A stretch of 64,000 nt of DNA from Fasciolopsis buskii (lineage: Eukaryota; Platyhelminthes; Trematoda; Plagiorchiida; Fasciolidae), in NCBI GenBank assembly GCA_008360955.1, contig LUCM01009331.1:119988-183987 (forward strand), given 5' to 3'. The notes under the pieces were generated by a model. The model saw nothing but the letters and a program-made list of their open reading frames with translations. It was not told where the DNA came from and ran no database searches. Positions 1-13,300 of this stretch are shown piece by piece. A program made the position numbers and the translations under genes. Position 1 is the stretch's first letter, and the number at the start of each line of letters is the position of its first letter.

Positions 1-118
1 TGAGAGGGAAATCAAATCACGAAATGCGGAAGCTAATAGATCGCGCGGCACTTGTGACCTCATCCTGACATCTGGCTCTCCCTCAAGCTGAAGATTTATA
101 AAGCCACGGTTTGTAGAT

Positions 119-690
119 TTGATTGAACCGATAAATGTATCTGACAAACGGATGTACTCACTGTTTACCAATGTGAAGCTAAAAGAAAGGATTGAGTATG
201 TGGGAAATCGCACGGGAAACTCAGAAACATGTTTTGGATTGCCGATATATGAACTGAAACAGATCTTCTCCGTGAACCTATACAATATACGGTTGCAATT
301 TGATCGATACAGATACCGACAAACTGATGGGATAACAATCGGAGGTCGCTCATGCCACACATTGGCGGATATTTTATGGCACACCTGGAATACAGTTCAC
401 TATCTGAACAAATAAATCAGATGACTCCATACGGGCGATCTGTTACCGATATAATATATATACATATATATATAGTATTCCACTATAGATCCTAATGATA
501 TTTCAGATTTCAAGATTTCAACCAAGCTCACGAATACGTCACAGTCACTCTAGAAATGGAATCCTCAGGTGAGCTGCCATTCCTAGATGTATTCTTGTCA
601 AGTCATCAAAATGGCTCAACTGTAAAACAGGCCTATGGATAAGGCAACTTACTACGTTATATTTACTCGTGTGTCATTTGATGAAGCCAA
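119..690 (+). mobile_element. Penelope-like element reverse transcriptase remnant
   Basis: The frame at 119-415 has the order expected in Penelope-like element reverse transcriptases: a YSLFTNVKLKE block near residue 13, then a YRQTDGITIGG block near residue 66 (family form roughly Q-x-D-G-V-A-M-G-S) and an LADI block. A second frame at 508-642 continues the same protein with HEYVTVTLEMESSGELPFLD, the usual block downstream of the catalytic region. Between them the frame is broken at 415 by a stop and a TA-rich stretch (about 450-477), and 642 ends in a stop. The catalytic YADD-type motif is not visible. The copy is dead and 5' truncated. It lies beyond the last visible exon of gene A, in the opposite orientation. 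Family assignment is fairly sure; the boundaries are approximate. Confidence 0.75.
450..480. repeat. TA-rich microsatellite inside the Penelope remnant
   Basis: An alternating TA/TACATA run interrupts the reverse transcriptase reading frame between its two surviving blocks. Similar short TA tracts occur at 3930-3960, 15370-15390 and 38110-38165. Confidence 0.7.
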
Positions 691-1219
691 ATACATGAAT
701 ATTTTCTTGAGTATTTTGTGATTGTTCTTCCATATTTTGACATCGCGCATAGTGGCCAAGCTAGTTCACTGTAAGCAAATTAGTTAGTCTATCACTGAAT
801 TGTTTGGCTTATTCACTTTTGAGGCCTTATTGGTCGGTAATTTTTTTTGCATGAACCCCAAAACCCATCCGTCACCCTTTACGGTAAGGAACCTTTGTGT
901 TTTATAGGTGATTCAGTCGGTGCAAATTGTAAGCAGAAGAAAGCAGAAAACCTCGCATCTTATTTCGTGTCTATTCAATTGCACCAACTCTGAAACGCAA
1001 GAGAGTCTACCTAGTGAACTGACTAGTGACACAAGGTTCACATTGAGATTAGATATTTTAACTCGAAGGCATGAACGCAGTCAATATCCCTAGCTAGAAA
1101 TGTTGCCTTTTGTATTGCAGAACAGTTATCTATAAGGCGTTAAATTACCCTCCGTAATAGCAAAAACGTTTATGCCAAAATAGACAACAAGTACAAAAAT
1201 ACTATTACTTGGAACATAC
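691..1219. other. No gene recognised; probable intron of gene A
   Basis: I see no spliceable exon or repeat motif here. The stretch lies 3' of the gene A exon that ends in a good donor at 1220, so it is most likely intronic, and the gene should continue beyond the left edge. Confidence 0.4.
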
Positions 1220-1393
1220 TCGATCACAAATTGACTTTTTCTTGTAACAATTAGGGAAGCTGTAGGAATTGTCATTCGTCCAAGTCTCAGTGCAATGACA
1301 GAAATAATAGTTGGTTCCGTTCTGTGAGAGACATATATTGCCCATATATTCCCTGCAAGCCTGTTTTCCTGGTACTTGTCCTGGTGATGGACT
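1220..1393 (-). CDS. Gene A exon: EGF-like module
   Basis: A 174-base exon, phase 0 to 0, between the acceptor TCTGTCAATCTTCAG and the donor CGA|GTATGT. The 58 residues carry six cysteines, with a C-x7-C-x10-C-x-C-x14-C core, including the pairs CREYMGNIC and FCHC, and end KKKSICDR. The C-x-C spacing and the aromatic residues around it fit an EGF-like fold, but C1-C3 spacing is not canonical, so one disulphide partner may sit in a neighbouring exon. It follows the laminin-G-like exon at 1527-1682 after a short intron of 133 bases. Confidence 0.7.
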
Positions 1394-4300
1394 CTGAAGA
1401 TTGACAGATAAAATTAAAATTACTTCAGCTAGAATAGAACACCTGTACTCAAAATAAAGGAACCTTATGGAATGTACTGTCAAGTAAGAAAACCACTGAC
1501 AAAAGACGTTTTTTATCTTTGATTACCAGATTCTCATTATCCAAGTAAATCACTTGGGTCACGGCTACGGGGTCAGGTGCAATGCTGATGAAAAGTGTAC
1601 GGTATTGTTTTACACTCGTTGTATACACGGTTAATTCCCTCCAAATCATCCATTTCGTTTTAGTTTTCCAGACCCCTAATGCCTGTTCAGGACACGGTTC
1701 AGGATGCACTGATCGGTTCATCACTTTAATGCCAAATGGCATGATTCTTGGCCAACTGCGTTTACCATCCGAACGGTCAACGTACGATATGGGCACGGAT
1801 TTACAAACAAGAGCTAATTAAAACCTTGGAAAATGGTTGTATTGATATTGACCATTTACAGCACTTAAGAAAGGTGAATAAGTAAAATTCTCTGGTCCAG
1901 TAAACTGTATTCTTTATTTTTCTCTAGTCTAGAAACCTCGACAGGTAAATCAGTGCATCAGTGTTGAATTGAACAGTCACGATCAGACTCAATGAGTTGA
2001 TTCCATTTGAGGTTCAACTCTAATATGCCTGAATCACTATAAAACGGAAATAAACCGACAGAAAGCAACTGGTAGTGATTTCTATGCTTGCCCCTGAAGC
2101 TTACAGTAAAGATGTAGTGAAAACGAGATTCCATCGAAAATTTTATTACCTAAGCAGGGCAGTGTATAAAGCAGACCTAATTGCTGCGCTTGAAAGTCTA
2201 AGTTTGTTTGAAAAGATAACAGTGCACATAATGGAGGTCATTCTGCTCTTAGCCGTTGCGGTTCTGAAAGTGATAAGTAGATTTCCGTTCTTATGGGTCG
2301 CTGTGTCAACCCAACATCAGCTTTGAGAATAACAGCCCCGTTCAGTCACCTTTGAGCCTCCTTATTCACCCCCGGTTTGGATACTGATAAAGCTCACCAT
2401 GCCTAGCGAGCAACAGCAAGTTAATGCACATAGAGCCGCCTTTTAGGCAGTAGAGTATGGCTTAATTATGACCACGGACTTAGCTTAGTCAGTTGGTATA
2501 AAAGTATTCCGCTTATCACATTAAGAGGTAAAGCTTAATTTGATCATCACCCTCACATAATCCTTAATGAATTTTAGACGCGTTTTAAGTTAGCTATCAA
2601 TGAAGCTGTCTAATCAACTGGGAGTATATCTCAGAATCACCAAGTCGCCGAATTATATCCGGCTGTCCAACCTCAGGGGACTAGGCTGTCGAGAAAACCA
2701 AACTATCCTTGAAGCAATGCTCGGTGGAAATAGAAGAGATCAAAAGCACTGGTGGCCAGAGTTTTCAACTGAGTTGCAGTAAGTTGATGTCTCTTATTGC
2801 TTCTGAAACTTGTACCACCAGGGCAAAGGGTGAAGTCAAGCCATCTTGTGGTGCTGGCATAACTTCGATTCAAGTTCGCCATTAGTGCACACGTCGATTC
2901 AGCTCCCTAATTTCCCCAAGGCTTTTCGTAACTTTAGGTCCATCCAGGTAAGCTGCGATACATGGCGCACTTGAACGTTTTAGGTTTCACAATAATCCAG
3001 ATCTATGCTACATACATCTATGTGTATTCAAAGATGTAGTGCACGAAACCTTAAAAAATGTTTTCTCACAGCGGCAGAAACACCGGCTTCCGGACATTTG
3101 ACAGAGCAAACATTTTCTTCCACAAGTGGTAAGAACGACTAACATTTAATCGACAAAATTTGTCGATCAATTTACTGGACAAACACAAAGTCAAGATCAC
3201 ACAACACGGAGATGGAAATATCTAGATCATCTAACGAGATTTACACTATTTATACTAAATAATATTTCAAATGCTAGACAAAACTTCGATGAACCGAAAC
3301 AGCCAAATTGTGGTTTATGTATAACTTAATTCATTTAACTAGGTAGTTTGGCAATGCCTGATAAACACTAACGAACACGTCCACCCATACACATGCACCT
3401 GTACACAGACATGGTCATATCTGTACCTAGTCAGAACTGCCATACCTCGTTACCGATGACGGTCAACAGCACTGAACTGAAGGGAGGCATGATTTCCAAC
3501 ATACATAAACGTTTACTGACCATACTTTTGCAATTCCTCTGGAGCAGCGTATCCTTACTTGCTTGTACGGATCTATTTTTATCGCAAGAGATGTCGGTTT
3601 AGATTTTTGAAAGTTTCACGATTAACTACCATCGACAAGGAAATATCATGTGGAATTTTGATGCGCTGTTGTATCAGGTGATTGACAGGCAGGCCATGTA
3701 TCCGAAAATCAACCCGGAAGTGGCTCAGTTGCAGTCAGACTAATTAAGTTGCCCTATTCGGGATTGGTCGCTTTAATTTAGCCATATCTGTAAGTTGTTT
3801 GCATGGAGCATAGTAATAGGCCAACTTAATTATAATAGTTCACTCGTTTATAAAGGTGCTGCAGAAAAGTAGTAGGTTTAATAGCAGGTCATGAACTAAA
3901 CATTGGTAAGCATATTTTTTTCATTATTATATATATGCATATATACCTTGGTATGTATACTTACAAATGTATGTATCTAAGTTTCCTCCCCTTCGCCTTT
4001 CTGAACTAATAGGATCATGATGTGGAAATTTGTAAAATCTGAGTGTTTATCCAACAGTCAGACGATAAATGGTCAGTAGATAATGTTTTCGATTTGGGAC
4101 AGTCATTGAGAACAGTGGAGCGAGGCCGAGAAAGGTCTTGCTTAGAGTTTAAAAGCAAAACATTTATGGTGATATAATTTTATCATTGATATTATCCTAA
4201 CCAAAATAGCCTTGGAAAGTCATGATGGATCCATCGGTGTAACTGATCGCATTCCATTCAACTCATATTCATAATTGACTGTAGACGCAGAACGTTAGCA

Positions 4301-7300
4301 GAAATGCAAATTGATCGTCGTCAGTGATAGCTTGCAACTCACAACCACTTCAACGTTCCCAGTAAATCACATGACTTTTGCCCATCTCGTGGTGGAGTGG
4401 TGGCTGATGTCTTTGATCCGAATATATATGCTTTATCTTAATTGGTTGGTTACTCACAAATTTTGTTATCATATGTCGATCGGCACAACAAAAACAAAAA
4501 TATATTTAATGAGAATAGTACTGTCACATGCAACATAAAGTCATAAGAAATTTGATTTATGTTATAAAGAATGATCACGGTCGTTTATGAGTGTCTGGCC
4601 GCCCGAAGACTTTACATGCGGAAATCCAAAATTGCTAGATGTCTGACTGGGATTTTCGAGCGTCTTTTGTATGAATGTTCTACGGTCTAATGCTTAACTC
4701 TAAGCCCCACCTCTGTAACGTACATGAAACGGCTTCTTTCCAATTTCCAGGGGAAATGGATTCTCAAAAATGTCACAAAATTATAATTAAACCATCCCGT
4801 TAGAGATGAAACTGAGGTCCAAAGTTCAGGATCCCCCGTCGTTTAAAATGTACTAAACACTTCCACGTTGTTATAGAGGTATTCGCGAATGATTTTCTGC
4901 TATCAAGTGCTCTTTATTGTGCAACTTGCTTCAAGTATCTATCTTATTAAGCTGAAATATTTTCAAATGGAATTAACGAGCTCTTTATTGATAAGCCTTA
5001 AAGAAACAACGAGGAACTAAAAAGAAGGATGCTCCTAACAGACATCTACATCAGTATCTTTTCTGATGGAAATATCACAGCATACACTCTACACTGCCTT
5101 CCATTTGGTCTAACCGATAAGATATCCTGCTCTTCGAAGTTCCAACAAAGTTTCATATCCAACCCAAAACTTATACTCACGATCAAAGAATAAAGTGCCA
5201 GGCTCAGAAGCCTCACTTATGTATACTCATTCATCTGATCCGATTGAAATTTCGAGTGAGTAGTTTATCCAAGCGCGTCCACAAGGAACATCCAGCTTAG
5301 CCGATTACTTTTGCATACGAAATAATCAGTGCTGTCTGTTCAAACTCTCATGGGTTAATTCACTCAGTGAATACGACCAAAGCGTTCTATCCAATCTACA
5401 ATGTTTAAATTCAACTTAAATTTTGGGTACCCGTAATCGTGATATTTTTGGGCATTCCGTTATGTGATCTTCTGTTAAGTACCAAATTGCGGTACCCTCA
5501 AACACACAAGCGCACTTGGCCTAACCCCACCAATACAAACTAACGCAACTAAAGAAGTGCACCCATTCATTTTCGTCCAAAATCATATTTGGATACTTTC
5601 TCATTTGCGAACTTTCCCCTGCGACGTAATAATCTGATTTCCAGTCCCAGTTGGCAATAAGAGTGTTTGTTGTGATGTATAGGTAGAATCGTGAATCAAA
5701 AAAGCGTGCCTGTTTATCGATCTGCGACATTTTTGAAATGATTCATCTCAATTAATTAACAACTGGCAACGACATGACGTTACCTCAATGCAGGCATCTT
5801 TGTGACGTTCGCATCTTGGGCCCATAAAGCCCGGACGACAAACACAATGAGGCTTATTTCTCATCAATCTCTGAAGCAGAAACCTTTCTTCTGTTAGCAC
5901 CACACCCGGTTCTTCTGGCGAAATTGTGACACAACGAATCGTTCCTTGTTTTGAACAAGGGTCTCGCTTCGGTGCACCAGGTACTGGGGATCGAGGTGCG
6001 CAAACATTTTCAATACGGCAGGTACGAGAATCGGGATTCCATTTATAACCCTATTAAAAAGAGTGGACAATGACCAAGTAAATAGCAATTAGATGCAGAA
6101 GGACTTGGTAGCACCAACTTTTATTTTTTAAACAAAAGCAAACTGATGCATTAATTTAGTAATCGGAGCAAATGAATTGGCATAGTTTGCAATGATCTTC
6201 CCACGGGAAGTTTATTCTCAGCTCTGATATTTGAAGTTTAATTTGACAAATCGTTCTTTGAGCTATCCATTCGTGCTCACGTGACCTTGCTCGGGTAACT
6301 ACGCCCAAATGATCAGTTTTTTGCGTTGGCTTCTCGGTTCAACAAGATGTACGTCTACAGCTAACTCCGCATTAATCCAGAAAGTTCGTCCCAGCTCAAA
6401 GGTTTGCACACGATCCTCATGAGCCTTCATCAATTCAAAACTCACGTCAGCTCTCAGAATCATTGTTTCGTATGCTGTTAAGAGGACTCACTTTGAACTA
6501 TCATTGCCAATATCATCCGAAAGTGTTGACTGGCAGAACTACTATGAAATCTGCACATTTCGGCCATAGCAAACGTTCGAGCAACAAGCTGCTGGACTGG
6601 TCAAGAAAACCGAGACACTGAAGAACTTTCTCACTGCATTCTGAGAGGGAGAATGGAGTAGCAACTAAAATGTTGACTAGAACGAATAAGGATTCACAGA
6701 GGGATCATTATCGAGAAGGTTGGGAACATCCGCAAGGAGTGTTCCATGTGTCCGAAGACCCAGAATCCATTGCAAAAATGGAATCTTTCAGGGCGAGTTA
6801 GGCTGGTTACTGCTTCGTAAGACCAGGATTAGGTCATGTCCAGAGTGCAGTGCTGATCTCAATTCGGTCGAGAAAATTTGGTGGTTTGTGCCACGCACGA
6901 CAGGTAAAGGTGCAGACTATAGGCCTTGGCAAATACTCATGGTTTTCGTAAACCGAGAATGGGACTTAACTCGGTGAATTGTGATTCAGGCCTTAAAAGA
7001 ACCATTTCGGTTGACGGATCTCGGAACAAAAGGGTGCAGTCGTTTCGATTCTAATTTATTTTGTGCGACCGTGTCTAATGCACCCATGTGTTCTGGTTTC
7101 GACTGCTAAATCGCAGCACTGAATAATCGTAACGGGAAAATAAAAGATCACGGGCTGGAAGAACTATAGAAAAGTAGATGTATTTTAAGTGCACAAACAT
7201 CAGTGATTGGTACAATTAATGATGCTATGCAACTTAAAACGTCGTTTCTTCCGGAAACAAAATATACTTACTTTGTGCATCAACGGCAACGCCGACCAGC

Positions 7301-10300
7301 CTTGAGCGAACGAGTGTTTGTGTAATCTAGTGCATCAATATGATGGTCCTGCTAACATGCAGTAAGTAAAGGTCTTAAATGACCCAGTAACAAGATGACT
7401 TTGAGGCAATAAAACGAAATCAGATCTAACAAATATGAAGTCTCTAGCGCTGCTTAGTTTTATGGGTCACATGCAGGAAGTCTTACTGGGTTGAGTCTTT
7501 TACCACTGCATTGTTAGTGAATTGAATATAGTGAGGAGTGGGGATGCGATGTCCAAATTAGTTTACCTTTGAAAATTGCTAAAATTTCGGACTGCAACGG
7601 TAGCGTCAATGTCAAAAGTCACCCGAATTTTAAAGCCAAGTTAGCTGAAAACTGTTAGTGATACGTAAAACCGTTTCCGTCCTCAACTGAGCAATTTCTG
7701 TCAGATTTCTGCCGTTATTTGCACTTACTTGCAAAGCTTTCTCTCCAGTCAAAACTACACCAGTTGCCAAAATCTTTCAAGACCTATCAGGCATCGGTTT
7801 GTTATCTCTGTTGTTCTATTCTGATTGAACCGTCAAAATGCGGCGCAGTACACCACCATCTGTTCAGTCTGCACTTCTCTCTATCCCGTTTTATATATTC
7901 ATTGATGCATTGATACAGCGCACACGAAGACTGTTTTCGAGTTTATTGCAGGACATCGAAAAGCTCATCATAGAAACTATGTTCGTCCTCAGTCGTTAGT
8001 TTGTCATGAAATTTAGAATAAAGTTAAGCTCATGCTGAGAGAGTCCTTATCTATCTGACAAACATGAACGACAGCTGCTTTCACAGATTTTTGACGTGAA
8101 TCTTCAGTCGCATTTGGAGTAGTTCAGATTTTTCTCCCGGTAAAATAATATTCACCATCTTATTTATTTGTTGATTATGGTTATTCGGAGGCATAGGTCG
8201 CGAAAACGCTCCGGCTGCAGTGCAGATGGTAACCATGCTTTTGTAGAGGTAATAACTAAAACAACCGCCATTTCGGTGCTCCATCTGTTGACTTATCTAT
8301 GATTCTGATTGTTAGCATGTAGTCTTGAATTATATGCTGGTCCGCAAACTATAGATTGGCCGAACATATTTTGAAATGTCATCCATCAAGTCCAAAACAC
8401 TTACCAGGTATCTGTGCAAATAATCTCCGACAGTCGTTATTTCAGTCAGGAAGCTTTGGCACTACAAGATGAAACAAAGTACCATCTCGCGGTTTGCATA
8501 CCAATGTTTTTCCAATCCTCCTTTACTGTACTTCTGTTATTTTTCCAGGTTTGCTAAAAAACATGTTTCATACCACTAAGTGAATTGTCCCTGAATCTAT
8601 ACGATCAGCAGTTGAGATAATGTGAGAAATTTGCTCAAAATTCTTTCAGATCCCATGCATCCTCTGCACAGTGATCTTTCAAAGTGTTGCTCTCATACTT
8701 CTACAGGATCCGTTTTTCATTCCATAGCCCTCAGAATCAATATCTATAGAAACTCAACTGTCACATATTTAGCATGCATTTTGACAAACCGTGACCGTGT
8801 TTCAGCCGAAGCCCTGAGCACTCTATCATAACCTGATCAAATCATTCCTCTATGAGTTTTCATTTCATTTTTACAAGAGGATGATTGGAACTTTTTCTTA
8901 TTTTGCCCCATGTTTTTGATTGCAGTAAGACATTATTTTTGTACCCAAAGTCTATACCACAGAATGCAGTACCGAAGACCTTTTAAAACTTTCTCCATGA
9001 CCTCATCAATGACAAACTTAATCAAGAATGAGTAGATAAGGCATGTATATCGAACAAAGTTGATCGTTTCAAATCAACGTGGGAGTTCATCGCACACCGT
9101 TACGCTACCATAGTTATATGATTATACTGCTCACAATACGGCCAAAAACATCTTTGGCACACCAGTCTGATGAAAATTAATGAACAACATTGCTAGATCG
9201 ACTAAATCGAGAAAATCTACGATTGTAGGGCGGTGGCGCTTTTCGAATAACTGCCATATGATTAAACTCCAGCACAAGCAACCTCGAACTGAGCGATGCA
9301 CAGCTTGGTGCTGATGAAATTTAACCCTTTGGATCGGCGATAGGCGGTTCAGCATTATCGGAATTAAACGATGATTGCTGCAGTCATTACGTGTGACCTA
9401 GCTGCGATACGGTCGATATGAATCAGACAAACTCCGAAGTTAGAGTTTCTTGCCGCTGTGCGACGCGAACTGTGCTAAAACGGAATAACTGATTTTCCGC
9501 ACAAAACTAGAGCACTTTATTTCTATTATATGCATTTTCAGCATGTATGGCGCAACGGACACTTAAGCAAGCTTCTGAAAAAATAAGTTTTCTAACGTGA
9601 GAATTAAAATCGGTCGCTGCCACTACAATAGCAAAATACCCGGCTTTTGTAAACAAAAGAGACGATTTCGTCGAAGGACTGGTCTTTCTGCATGTTATCA
9701 CTATAATCTGTTGAAGTATATGCTCAAAAGACCATAAATCTACACTTAACACAGCTGGAATTTCGTGATCCATGGTATCCGGAACTTCTGGCGGCGCGGA
9801 ACCACCATTAAAGGAAATCGACCACCCGATTCCTAAAGTTGAGTTTCAGTGATGCAGCAGATATTGGCAACCCACAAATTCATTTTGAGTACTAAATACG
9901 TCTGTTGACCAGCGTGTGTGACAGCACGAATAATGATAGAGCCAAGATTTAGAAGCCGACGAGTCTTGCGGAAATACATATCAAAGATTTAAACCACTTA
10001 CGACATTGATAATGAGCTATTGCAAGTGTCGGACATGTTACCAGTGGGTTGTTAAAGCCAAACATCGGGGCAAAGAGAGGGGGTTGGGAACAAGGGAGCA
10101 AAAACAAATAAAAAAGGAACTCTGAGGTGTAGGACACTGAGCCCTAACCGCCCCGGCCGATGAAACAGGCAGCACTGTCCTGATCAGCTTGTAGAATTGT
10201 AACGTGTAGGAAGTTGGGGGCCGATGTTGCCATGGTGTCCACCCGCTGCGCAGACGAAGCATTGGGTTTCTGAATAAAAGCCTGTGGTTCTAACAAGCTT

Positions 10301-13300
10301 TTGTCGTCAAGGTAGCCGGGTCTGTCTAAGTGGAAGTTCATCTGCTTGGATTAATTATCCTCCTACTCACTTTTCCGATGGAGTTGGCTCAGGCCAACTC
10401 CCAGTTCCGAAGACCAGAGGGCGACTTCTTCAGGTCTTCACCTTCCAGGCGTGGTCGCATCTTCGGGCTAGGGAAAACCTTATATGTGGTACATTCAGTC
10501 AAGGGGTAAGCAGTTCGTCACACCACATCAAGGTACAGCAATTGAGTACGATGCAATTTATTGAAGACGAGTTTTCTGGGATGTGGAAACTGTGAATTTG
10601 TTTATACTAGTACTTTTCACGATTTCAGATAAAAATCAAGATTTCTGATGAACATTTACATTTTTGAGTCGATTGATTTGTCTCACTGTGATCAAACTGG
10701 GGTTCTTTCACCAGGTACGAAAGTGCAAATAAAAGTATTGTAGCGAAGGTCGGAGTACTTTATTCGTCACTCGTACAATCCAAAGTTAGGTAACGAATTT
10801 TTTCGTGCTGCACTTCTTTGCTCTGTTCTTGGCTAGCTACACTTGTCACTCTTCCCACATTCCAATACTCGATGTACACAGATAGTTTTGTAACTCATTG
10901 TATATCACTGTTTATGTTCCATTCTTGTAAAACTGTGCATCGGTGGACACTTCCACAATATGGAAACTCACGTTGTTGACGACGAAAATCGCTTGGAGGA
11001 ACAACAATGAAACTAGTACGGTTATGTTAAGTCTCACTCATTAGCTAGTTACAATAAACTGTATAAATCAAAGAATGGGACTGTGAGACTGGGTATTTTG
11101 ATTTTCGGTGATAACGAGAAAGGCGTGTGCTCCCCTTCGGACCACCCAGTTTATTGTAATTTACTGGTAGGTTTAGTTTCGATTGTCTTCCCGATCTGTT
11201 TACACATATGAAAATTCCTCAGTTAGCAGCACGATGAAAACCAGGATAACTTTTAAAGTCGGTATTGTGCATACAAGTGGAATGCGTTTTACGCATTCGA
11301 AAATGCAACTGTGTTTTAGATGACTTAACTGCGTTAATGTCAGTCCTTTTTCTTTGAATGGAGGATGTGAGCTAAGTGGAGAAGTTCTGTTAACTGAGCG
11401 GTTGTTTCACCAGATTGTCATATATCTTATGTAGTTTCTTCACCTATACAAGAAGCTCGATTGGCGTTTATCAATTTGAGGCGTATCTAGCGTCGATCCG
11501 ACACGTGCGCTCATAGAGCGAAGGTCGAATTTTTGACTGCACCAGTAGACTTACTGCCGATATAGCACTCATAAACTGCCGTTACGGATAGCTGACGCTC
11601 GAAGATTGTGTGTGTGACCACCTCTGTTTTCGTGATATTCGTAGAACAAGGTGGACGAATTTTCACGATAACTCAGAAGTGAGATGTCGTGTATTTGTTC
11701 CCACTGATTGGTAGTCACAAAAGCTAATAAAGTTGAATAGGCTGAGGTGATTGGGACATGCGCTTTGCGTACGGTCAAGGTGGACATTGCGATTTGGCGG
11801 AAGCATGTAAAATCCTTACCCCGTGGGCAGTCCCAATTGGGTCGAATATGATTTTTAGTTGGGAGTCCAGAAATCCATCCATTACTTAGTTCGAGATCAA
11901 TGGCTACTTAATTTAAAGCCGCAGTCAATGAAGTTCAAGTACTTGAAAAAAACTGCTTCCGCATAGCCTTTCAGACTGGGTTTTACTTTTGTCACAATTT
12001 GCTGCTGCCCGACAACAACGGAACTAAGACGAACTCGTGACATTCTGCCCATGTTCATTCTTCACAACCTTATAAAAATAACCAGACGAATAAAATGCCG
12101 ATGAAGTTCTGGGCTCAGTTCACATCTGGGAAAATATTTATTGCCTCGCTTACTCAACATAGCATTCAAAAAATGCAAGCCCATCCTTCTAAGTTTTGGA
12201 TTTAAATCGCACCAGTTTGATTCTGGTTCTTAAATCATGCTTGCTATTTGATGCTAGTGTGAACAAATGTAGCAAACCAAGAACCATGGTTTACGCGACC
12301 GATGGGTTTTAACCATGGCCATTACAAACTCGGTGCAAATTTTTACAAGAACGTCGGAAGACACATGTCTACGTATGAAATGATTTTATTTGCACGTAAT
12401 TGGTGGATTCAGTGGATCTCCATTTTTAATTTTCATTAGGCCTACTGTGAATTGGATGTTGAACAAGAATCCCGTCGGTTCAATAAAAAATCTCAACCTC
12501 GGCGTTCAATAAGAGTCACTTGCATTAGTTGCACAAAAAATAATTCGTTAATCAAAAGGTGCACAATCTAAACAATCACAGAAACTGACACGTGACACCT
12601 CACAATATTCTCCAACAACTCACTATAGAAAACATAGTAGTGTTTGTCAGCATATTAGCAATCAATCAAAATAAAACCAGAGATGGGATTTTATGCTATC
12701 ACACAAAAAAACTGGATTGTGCCTAAAAGAAAACTTACTGGAGCACAAAGACATTCGTATTCCATTTCAAAAATTCCTTTCCCCGATTTTAAACAATTGT
12801 CTTGGCTGAATGCGTACAACTCGTTCGAACTGGACTCGGTCGGTAAGGTATGCTGGATCTGCGAACACACACTTCGACGTATTGAACATGGATTCGGGCA
12901 GAACGGATGGGCTTTCAGTTCCGAATTGTTTTTAAAACGTTGTTGCATTAACGGTAAACTTACTCGGCAGAACCAGTATAAAAAGAGCCCTGAAAGTAAT
13001 AAAGTACGATAGTTGGAAACTGATACTTATTATCTGATGAACTGAAAAACCAGTTTACTGAATGAAGTGGAAGATCAACGATTACTTAGTCCCGTAATTG
13101 TTTTCTATTTTTCTAAGCATTATAAAAATTTTACGGATATCTAGGCGCGATCACTGTTACAAGTGATAAGCACGAATGTATTATTTTACGAGTTTGTAAT
13201 ACCAAAATCATGGTATTGCATCTTCGATGCAAACATTTGGGGGAAGAAGGCGAAAGTGAGGGGGCAACGATAGCCGCATCATACGTCGTGATTTACGGGC

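Noticed and set aside
5140..5250. Minus-strand frame EPGTLFFDREYKFWVGYE, like the next part of a laminin-G or fibrinogen-like domain
   Set aside because: Attractive by sequence and position, but no acceptor with a pyrimidine tract could be found, so it is not listed as an exon.
7685..7790. Minus-strand segment VLKDFGNWCSFDWRESFA with donor GCAA|GTAAGTGC
   Set aside because: The acceptor is weak and its phase does not join neighbours.
9702..9832. Protein-kinase subdomain VIII-IX (APPEV...VDLWSF)
   Set aside because: No DFG, HRD or other kinase block nearby, and the splice phases fit the extracellular gene A instead. Kept only as an unassigned module.
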